Source: Methylococcales bacterium
GTDB taxonomy: Bacteria > Pseudomonadota > Gammaproteobacteria > Methylococcales > Methylomonadaceae
DNA length: 10,869 nucleotides
Direction: 5' to 3'
Assembly (NCBI GenBank): GCA_009692395.1
Contig: SHZG01000072.1
Coordinates: forward strand, 1-10,869
Positions 6,250-10,869 of the stretch are shown here, piece after piece. The notes beneath the pieces were generated by a model that worked only from the letters and a program-made list of their open reading frames with translations, was not told where the DNA came from and did not search any database. Position numbers and translations under genes: made by a program. Position 1 is the first letter of the stretch, and each line of letters starts with the position of its first letter.

Positions 6250-6963
6250 TTATCCCCGATTGCGCATGTATTTTTCAACACCTGTTGCTTTCTTTTCTGC
6301 TTCTTCGGCCGCTCTTGCCTTTTCAGCTAATGTTTGCTGCGCAACATATTTAGCGACACCTGTTGCGGATTTTGCAGTTTTGACTTGTTGTTCTACATAG
6401 CGAGAAACACCAGTGCCAGATACTTTATTGATATATTTACCAACACCTGTTGTTGCAGCAGTTTTGCTACTTGCAGCGGCAGTACTGGCTTTTTTAGTTG
6501 TGGATGCTGCTGCTGGCGTTTGTTTTTTAAATAAGAAAATACCAGCACCCGCTAAGCCGATTAAACCAAGTAAGTAAGTGAGGCTAGAATCTTCTTTAGG
6601 TGCTTCTGATTTTGAATCTAATGGAGCGACACTGGACTTTTCGGTCGCAGAAGCACTACTTACATGTTTGGACGCGCTTGCAGGTACGGTTTTATTGTGT
6701 TGATATTTATCATCACTATAAACAACGGTAGGCTGAAAATCAGCTGCTGGATATTTTGAATCCACTTCATGTGTTGCTTGAGCAACGACAGGAGCGGCTT
6801 GTTTAATAGCTGTTTGAGTTGATGAGCCATTTTTAATGGCATCGCTTTGATAAACAACCGAAGGTTGGAAGTCTGCTGCTGGATATTTTTCGTCTGCACT
6901 TACGACGCTGCTGACTAACAACAACGTTGTAAATAGACCTTTAGTCAAATTATTCTTGTTCAC
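6250..6963 (-). CDS. Repeat protein A: signal peptide, periplasmic repeats, membrane helix, cytoplasmic G-V-x-K-Y motifs
   Basis: I do not recognise a characterised family. I start it at the GTG at 6963 (237 residues) because AGGTGA lies four bases upstream and translation then opens directly into a signal peptide. An in-frame ATG at 7032 would add 23 residues, lacks a ribosome binding site and spoils the signal. Layout: signal peptide 1-23 (probable cleavage V-S-A/D-E-K); two copies of K-Y-P-A-A-D-F-Q-P-x-V-V-Y at 26-38 and 70-82; a Ser/Ala/Lys-rich spacer; one membrane helix at about 128-145 followed by K-K; then motif copies at 172, 184, 201 and 227. Positive charges after the helix predict the C-terminal motifs in the cytoplasm, where repeat protein B would be. 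The protein ends V-E-K-Y-M-R-N-R-G. It lies 114 bases after tkt, behind a structured leader. It is probably a membrane anchor for partners that bind the motif (inference). Confidence 0.85.
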   Translation of the reverse strand: MNKNNLTKGLFTTLLLVSSVVSADEKYPAADFQPSVVYQSDAIKNGSSTQTAIKQAAPVVAQATHEVDSKYPAADFQPTVVYSDDKYQHNKTVPASASKHVSSASATEKSSVAPLDSKSEAPKEDSSLTYLLGLIGLAGAGIFLFKKQTPAAASTTKKASTAAASSKTAATTGVGKYINKVSGTGVSRYVEQQVKTAKSATGVAKYVAQQTLAEKARAAEEAEKKATGVEKYMRNRG

Positions 6964-6993
6964 ACGTTCACCTATGAGTCGGAAGAAGTGGAG

Positions 6994-7052
6994 CGAGACC
7001 TCCGACAGGATGTCGGCTAGCGGTAGCCGCATCTAAAGGTTAGAGGGTCTCG
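6994..7052 (-). promoter_or_regulatory. Compact four-way-junction RNA leader or palindromic element before repeat-protein gene A
   Basis: A 7-bp closing stem (6994-7000 with 7046-7052, CGAGACC) encloses three perfect hairpins: 7002-7007/7011-7016, 7020-7023/7027-7030 and 7032-7036/7040-7044, each with a 3-nt loop. Nearly every base is paired. It lies between the tkt stop and the gene A ribosome binding site. GTCGGA at 6979-6984 could alternatively pair with TCCGAC at 7001-7006, which would open the first hairpin. It may be a cis-acting RNA, a processing site or a small dispersed palindromic element. It has no T tail and no tRNA consensus bases. Confidence 0.6.
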
Positions 7053-7077
7053 TCCTAAGTATAATATTATTTTAGAA

Positions 7078-9072
7078 TTAAAGTACCGCTTCTACGTTTT
7101 TGACGACATTTTCAACGGTGAAACCAAACTCTTTAAACAGTGCTGGTGCTGGTGCTGATTCGCCAAAACGGTCAAGACCTACGATCTTGCCGTTAGTGCC
7201 AACATATTTCCACCATAAATCAGTTACGCCCGCTTCCACTGCGACACGTTTAGTGACAGCGGCAGGCAGTACAGATTCACGGTAAGCTGCATCTTGTGCA
7301 TCAAAAATGTTAGTAGAAGGCATAGAAACCACGCGGATTTTCTTACCTTTTGCTGCCAGTTCATCAGCTGCTTTCAGTGCTAATTCAACTTCAGATCCTG
7401 TTGCAATAATAATTGCATCGGCTGTTCCATCAGTATCTTTCAATACATATCCACCACGCGAAATTGCCGCAATTTGTGCGTCAGTACGCGGAACATGTGG
7501 TAAGTTTTGACGTGAAAAAACCAACGTAGAAGGACCATCTTGACGTTCGAGAGCTGCTCTCCAAGATACAGTAGTTTCTACCGCATCACAGGGTCTCCAC
7601 ACTTGCATACCTGGAATCAAACGCAAAGTAGCTGTTTGTTCAACAGGTTGATGAGTTGGACCATCTTCACCTAGACCAATAGAATCGTGGGTATAAACGA
7701 AAATAGAACGGATTTTCATCAATGAAGCCATGCGTAAGGCATTACGCGCGTATTCTGAAAACATGAGGAAAGTTGCACCAAATGGAATTACACCACCATG
7801 TAGAGCTAAACCGTTCATAATGGCAGACATACCAAATTCACGCACACCATAGTTGATGTAGTTCGCATCAGGTTTATTTGCACGCATTGGCTTATAACCT
7901 GTCCACTCAGTCATATTAGAACAACCTAAGTCAGCAGAACCACCAAAAATTTCTGGTAATAGTTTTGCAAAACCTTCAATTGCGGCTAATGAAGACAAGC
8001 GAGTTGCTGTTGTTTTTGCTTCTGCATTGACTGACGCTACAAACGCATCGGCATCGGCTGCCCACGTTGCAGGTAAATCACCTGCCATACGACGTTCGTA
8101 TTCGGCGGCTAATTCAGGATGTGTCGCTTGGTAAGCTGCAAATTTTTCATTCCATGCTGCTTCTGCTTTAGCACCTTTGGCTTTAGCATCCCAACCAGCA
8201 TAGACATTTTCTGGCACGATAAACGCTTCGTGATCCCAGCCTAATGCAGCTTTTGTTAAGTTAATTTCATCTTGACCCAATGCTGCACCATGACAAGCGT
8301 GAGAGCCTGCTTTGTTTGGTGAACCAAAACCAATCGTAGTTTTGCAGCAAATCATAGTCGGTTGATCAGTCACTGCTTTAGCAAGTTTAATGGCTTTAGA
8401 GATTGCAACAGAATCATGACCATCAACGTCAGCAATAACGTGCCAGCCGTAAGATTCAAAACGCATTGGGGTATTGTCAGTAAACCAGCCATCAACGTGA
8501 CCGTCAATAGAAATACCATTATCATCCCAGAATGCTATTAGATTACCTAATCCTAACGTACCCGCTAGTGAACAGGCTTCATGGGAAATACCTTCCATTA
8601 GACAGCCATCACCTAAGAACGTGTAAGTGTGATGGTCAACAATTTTGTGTCCGTCTCTGTTGAATTGTGCGGCTAATGCTTTTTCAGCGATTGCCATACC
8701 AACTGCATTAGTCATACCTTGTCCTAAAGGACCTGTAGTCGTTTCTACACCAGGCGCGTAACCGTATTCAGGATGACCTGCGGTTCTGGAATGCAATTGG
8801 CGGAATTGTTTTAAATCTTCAATAGACAGATCATAGCCAGTAAGGTGCAACAATGAATAAATCAACATTGAACCATGACCATTAGAGAGTACAAAACGGT
8901 CGCGATTTGACCATTTTGGATTGGTCGGATTGTGCTGCATGTAGTCGTTCCATAGGACTTCGGCGATATCTGCCATGCCCATAGGCGCGCCTGGATGACC
9001 AGAATTTGCCTTTTGTACTGCGTCCATGCTTAAAGCGCGTATCGCGTTCGCTAATTCTCGGCGTAAAGTCAT
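7078..9072 (-). CDS. tkt: Transketolase
   Basis: This thiamine-diphosphate enzyme moves two-carbon ketol units between sugar phosphates and, with transaldolase, regenerates ribulose 5-phosphate for formaldehyde fixation. It has 664 residues, one more than E. coli TktA, with similarity along its length. Landmarks are S-G-H26-P-G-A-P-M-G, N-G-H66-G-S-M-L, the cofactor motif G154-D-G ending at D-D-N185, H100 in the A-G-H-P segment, G-F-G-S-P-N-K-A-G-S-H (substrate His), Y-G-V-R-E-F-G-M with the catalytic Glu, and H-D-S-I-G-L-G-E-D-G-P-T-H-Q-P-V-E-Q in the pyrimidine domain. AGGAG six bases before the ATG fixes the start. It lies 135 bases after phi, with hairpins in between, and leads into repeat-protein gene A. 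Confidence 0.97.
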   Translation of the reverse strand: MTLRRELANAIRALSMDAVQKANSGHPGAPMGMADIAEVLWNDYMQHNPTNPKWSNRDRFVLSNGHGSMLIYSLLHLTGYDLSIEDLKQFRQLHSRTAGHPEYGYAPGVETTTGPLGQGMTNAVGMAIAEKALAAQFNRDGHKIVDHHTYTFLGDGCLMEGISHEACSLAGTLGLGNLIAFWDDNGISIDGHVDGWFTDNTPMRFESYGWHVIADVDGHDSVAISKAIKLAKAVTDQPTMICCKTTIGFGSPNKAGSHACHGAALGQDEINLTKAALGWDHEAFIVPENVYAGWDAKAKGAKAEAAWNEKFAAYQATHPELAAEYERRMAGDLPATWAADADAFVASVNAEAKTTATRLSSLAAIEGFAKLLPEIFGGSADLGCSNMTEWTGYKPMRANKPDANYINYGVREFGMSAIMNGLALHGGVIPFGATFLMFSEYARNALRMASLMKIRSIFVYTHDSIGLGEDGPTHQPVEQTATLRLIPGMQVWRPCDAVETTVSWRAALERQDGPSTLVFSRQNLPHVPRTDAQIAAISRGGYVLKDTDGTADAIIIATGSEVELALKAADELAAKGKKIRVVSMPSTNIFDAQDAAYRESVLPAAVTKRVAVEAGVTDLWWKYVGTNGKIVGLDRFGESAPAPALFKEFGFTVENVVKNVEAVL

Positions 9073-9105
9073 ATTTTTCTCCTACCTGTTAATAAATTCT
9101 AGTGG

Positions 9106-9200
9106 GTGACTCTTATCAATCTTGTGATATGGTCACTGCGTTCTCTTTATATGTTTGACTTGATAAAGTTAGAGAACGAGTGGCTTACACCACTCGTCTC
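9106..9200 (-). other. Two stem-loops in the phi-tkt gap
   Basis: The first (9172-9200) has an 8-bp perfect stem ACGAGTGG/CCACTCGT extended by GAG/CTC across one bulged base, with a 6-nt loop. The second (9106-9136) has GTGAC/GTCAC and TATCA/TGATA stems separated by a small internal loop. Neither has a strong T run on the minus strand. They look more like transcript-processing or stability hairpins, or a weak terminator, between the hps-phi pair and tkt. Confidence 0.5.
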
Positions 9201-9207
9201 TACTATA

Positions 9208-9753
9208 TCACTCTAAATTAGCGTGTCTTTCACGCATAATTTCTTCAGGAATTCCTTTTTCCCAGATCATGTGAGAAACAATAGCTTCTAAAAAGCATAA
9301 TGTTGACAATTCAAATACTGTCCCCATTGGCATTCCCACAACTTTTCCATACAGTTCTTGTTTTCCGACTTGGAATACACCATCAGCCATATCGCCGATG
9401 GTCGAACTTGCTCTGGAAGAAATTAATACGATGTTAGCTCCGACTTTTTTGGCACTTTTAGTGAATGCTATTAGCTGCTCTGTTTCACCCGAACCAGAAA
9501 TAATAACCAACAAGTCACCTGCTTTAATGCTAGGTGTTACGATTTCGCCAACTACGCTGACATCATAACCACTATGCACTAAGCGCATAGCAAAAAAGTT
9601 ACCCACTAATTTTGAGCGTCCCGCACCAGCGATAAAAATACGCTTTGCACCGTCCAGGATCTGTGTCAGTTTGTCAGCATAAGTGCTATCTGTTGCATCC
9701 AAAATTTCAGAAATTTTTCCTATAACAAGCTGCTGATTTTGTTGCTGAAACAT
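9208..9753 (-). CDS. hxlB: 6-phospho-3-hexuloisomerase (Phi)
   Basis: It converts D-arabino-3-hexulose 6-phosphate, the Hps product, to fructose 6-phosphate. The 181 residues form one SIS (sugar isomerase) domain, the normal size for this family. Visible are I-F-I-A-G-A-G-R-S (39-47), a phosphosugar-binding Ser/Gly segment I-I-S-G-S-G-E-T-E (89-97), L-I-S-S-R (114-118) and the C-terminal part G-M-P-M-G-T-V-F-E with a late helix containing H-A-N-L-E. The pairing with hps, which ends 18 bases upstream, separates it from other SIS proteins such as KpsF or GmhA. GAGG lies nine bases before the ATG. The gene symbol phi (or hpi) is also used. Confidence 0.95.
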   Translation of the reverse strand: MFQQQNQQLVIGKISEILDATDSTYADKLTQILDGAKRIFIAGAGRSKLVGNFFAMRLVHSGYDVSVVGEIVTPSIKAGDLLVIISGSGETEQLIAFTKSAKKVGANIVLISSRASSTIGDMADGVFQVGKQELYGKVVGMPMGTVFELSTLCFLEAIVSHMIWEKGIPEEIMRERHANLE

Positions 9754-9771
9754 AGTGCTATGCCTCTAAAA

Positions 9772-10413
9772 TTATACAGCGTCAACCAATTCACGAATTT
9801 CTTGTGCTGCTGTTGCAGGGCAAGGTGCGCCATAAATTGCTGCACCAACAACGATGATGTGTGCGCCAGCTCTTACTACGTCTTGAACTGTAGATGCTTT
9901 GATACCGCCAGCAACTGAAATTCTAACAGGTAAGCCTAATGCAGCAATTGCTTCTAAGTCAGCGAAAGGCGTGTGACCTGCTGCTTGTGCATCTAAGCCT
10001 GTGTGGATACCTATGATTTGTGCGCCAGCTTCAACAGTTGCACGAGCGCAAGCTGCTTTGTCTTCAACGTTAATTAAGTCGATTTGAGCTTCTGCACCGT
10101 GTGCGTTAGCCGCTTTAATAACACCTGCACAAGTTGCAAGGCCAGATACGCCTAAAACTGTACAAATATCAGCACCCGCTGCGTAGAAAGGAGTTGCTTC
10201 GTATTCGCCAGCATCCATAGTTTTTAAGTCCACTAATAACAAGTGATTAGGAAATCTTGTTCTTAATTCTTTAACTAAGTTAACGCCGTTGTGTTTGATG
10301 CAAGGAGTGCCGATTTCAAAAATATCAACGTGTGGTGCTACTAAAGTAGCAAGGTTTACTGTTGCATCGAAATCTAATGAATCTAATGCCATTTGTATTA
10401 ACGGTCTTGCCAT
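9772..10413 (-). CDS. hxlA: 3-hexulose-6-phosphate synthase (Hps)
   Basis: It fixes formaldehyde onto ribulose 5-phosphate, the entry step of the RuMP pathway, in the cytoplasm. The 213-residue protein belongs to the orotidine 5'-phosphate decarboxylase superfamily of TIM barrels. The signature is D62-L-K64-T-M-D67, with E-I-G-T-P around residue 33, L-G-V-S-G-L-A-T mid-barrel, I-G-I-H-T-G-L-D and the phosphate-binding S-V-A-G-G-I-K and V-V-G-A-A-I-Y-G loops near the end. Length and sequence match bacterial Hps rather than KGPDC (UlaD), and the phi gene directly downstream confirms it. GGAG eight bases upstream supports the ATG. It is the first gene of the minus-strand cluster. The symbol hps is the common alias. 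Confidence 0.97.
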   Translation of the reverse strand: MARPLIQMALDSLDFDATVNLATLVAPHVDIFEIGTPCIKHNGVNLVKELRTRFPNHLLLVDLKTMDAGEYEATPFYAAGADICTVLGVSGLATCAGVIKAANAHGAEAQIDLINVEDKAACARATVEAGAQIIGIHTGLDAQAAGHTPFADLEAIAALGLPVRISVAGGIKASTVQDVVRAGAHIIVVGAAIYGAPCPATAAQEIRELVDAV

Positions 10414-10478
10414 GATATATGCTCCGAAGGGTTATAATTTAGTAGTGATTTTGGTTACAAACTTGTTTTGCGGAGATA

Positions 10479-10508
10479 ACTGTAAAGTAGAAAGGGGACT
10501 GATGTCAA
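10479..10508 (-). promoter_or_regulatory. Sigma-70-like promoter for the hps operon
   Basis: On the minus strand a perfect -35 box, TTGACA (10508-10503), is followed after 18 bases by TACAGT (10484-10479), a 4/6 match to the -10 box. Transcription would begin near 10472 and give a leader of about 60 bases before the hps start. It is the best promoter match in front of the cluster. Confidence 0.6.
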
Positions 10509-10720
10509 TGCCCAATACTGAATGAACAAAGCACCACATCAGTGCGACCACAGTACAAACTACAAATAGTTTATAAAATCAGGGTATTATCAGTTTTTTT
10601 TACGTCACAACTTAGCTTTCTAACTATCAATCTCTTGTTGTGCGATTAAAACCTGCGCCTACTATTGGCTTCATTGTGGACGTTTTAAATACTCGCCCAA
10701 TATTTACATGATTAATTTTT
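10509..10720. other. AT-rich intergenic region without a recognisable gene
   Basis: I find no coding frame, RNA gene or clear terminator between the hps promoter and the IS1-like end. A run of eight Ts (10593-10600) is not preceded by a stem. This region may hold upstream control sites for hps. Confidence 0.4.
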
Positions 10721-10869
10721 GGTAGTGGGTTAAATCTGTGATGATAGATTAAAATCACGGGCAGAATAAAATCACACTTACCTAAAAGACCTTATGAGCT
10801 GCTACCAAGAAATCACCTGTCCATTCTGTAAAAGTAACCAGATTGGCAAGTTAGGACGCAATGCAACGG
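10721..10869 (+). mobile_element. Left end of an IS1-like insertion sequence (continues past the window)
   Basis: GGTAGTGGGTTAAATC at 10721 begins 73 bases before the start of an InsA-like frame, the layout of an IS1-family left end, whose inverted repeats typically begin GGT. The right end lies outside the window, so the inverted repeat and target duplication cannot be verified. Confidence 0.55.
10794..10869 (+). CDS. IS1-family InsA-like zinc-finger protein, N-terminal fragment (3' end outside window)
   Basis: The first 25 codons read M-S-C-Y-Q-E-I-T-C-P-F-C, then K-S-N-Q-I-G-K-L-G-R-N. The C-P-x-C pair followed by a short basic segment with G-K-x-G-R is the start of the zinc-binding N-terminal domain of IS1-type InsA and related transposase subunits, which bind the element's ends. 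The frame is still open at the window end. No strong ribosome binding site is visible, which is common for IS genes. Confidence 0.65.
   Translation, partial: MSCYQEITCPFCKSNQIGKLGRNAT

Noticed and set aside
6994..7052. Cloverleaf-like fold with a 7-bp closing stem suggested a tRNA.
   Set aside because: It is only 59 bases, all inner hairpins have 3-nt loops, and there is no anticodon loop of seven, no GGTTCRA T-loop and no CCA-adjacent layout on either strand.
9208..9753. The SIS-domain protein as a KpsF, GmhA or RpiR-type protein.
   Set aside because: It has the single-domain length of Phi and directly follows hps; no CBS or DNA-binding domain is present.
10431..10460. A second promoter for hps: TTGTAA, 18-base spacer, TATAAC.
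   Set aside because: Transcription would start about at the GGAG ribosome binding site, leaving hps without a usable leader; the TTGACA promoter further up fits better.

Overview
The window looks like chromosomal DNA of a gammaproteobacterial methane or methanol user (Methylococcales-like). The basis is a complete formaldehyde-assimilation set of the ribulose monophosphate (RuMP) pathway next to Escherichia coli-like versions of transketolase, transaldolase and class II aldolase. The DNA is fairly AT-rich, and both edges carry insertion-sequence (IS) material. The genus cannot be fixed from this sequence alone.

Left edge (1-1020): a decayed accessory strip. It holds the C-terminal end of an IS630-family transposase, an IS110-family transposase remnant with a palindromic element embedded in frame, a possible 31-residue membrane peptide, and a second degenerate inverted repeat. 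A plus-strand gene follows (1024-2568), a Leptospira-type (R)-citramalate synthase (cimA). It ends at a hairpin shared with the converging minus-strand genes.

Core (2618-10413, all minus strand, so transcribed right to left): hps - phi - tkt - repeat-protein gene A (membrane anchor) - repeat-protein gene B (soluble) - tal - [terminator/attenuator] - fba - [terminator] - Tat-exported superoxide-reductase-like protein. Hps fixes formaldehyde onto ribulose 5-phosphate and Phi makes fructose 6-phosphate. Fba, Tkt and Tal carry out the aldol cleavage and carbon rearrangements that feed triose to biomass and regenerate the acceptor. A strong -35 box (TTGACA) with a fair -10 box lies upstream of hps.

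The most unusual content is the gene pair between tkt and tal. Both proteins carry many copies of a short motif, roughly [ST]-G-V-x-[KR]-Y-[LMV]-x-x-Q (4 copies in A, 11 in B), and both end in a V-E-K-Y-x-R-x-x-G tail. Protein A has a signal peptide, two periplasmic copies of K-Y-P-A-A-D-F-Q-P-x-V-V-Y, one membrane helix, and then the motif copies on the predicted cytoplasmic side. Protein B is predicted to be soluble and cytoplasmic. I recognise no characterised family. I infer, without proof, a membrane-anchored plus soluble multivalent scaffold linked to the RuMP enzymes. Gene A is preceded by a compact 59-nt element that can fold as a four-way junction.

Right edge (10414-10869): the hps promoter region, about 200 bases with no recognisable gene, and the left end of an IS1-like element that runs off the window.
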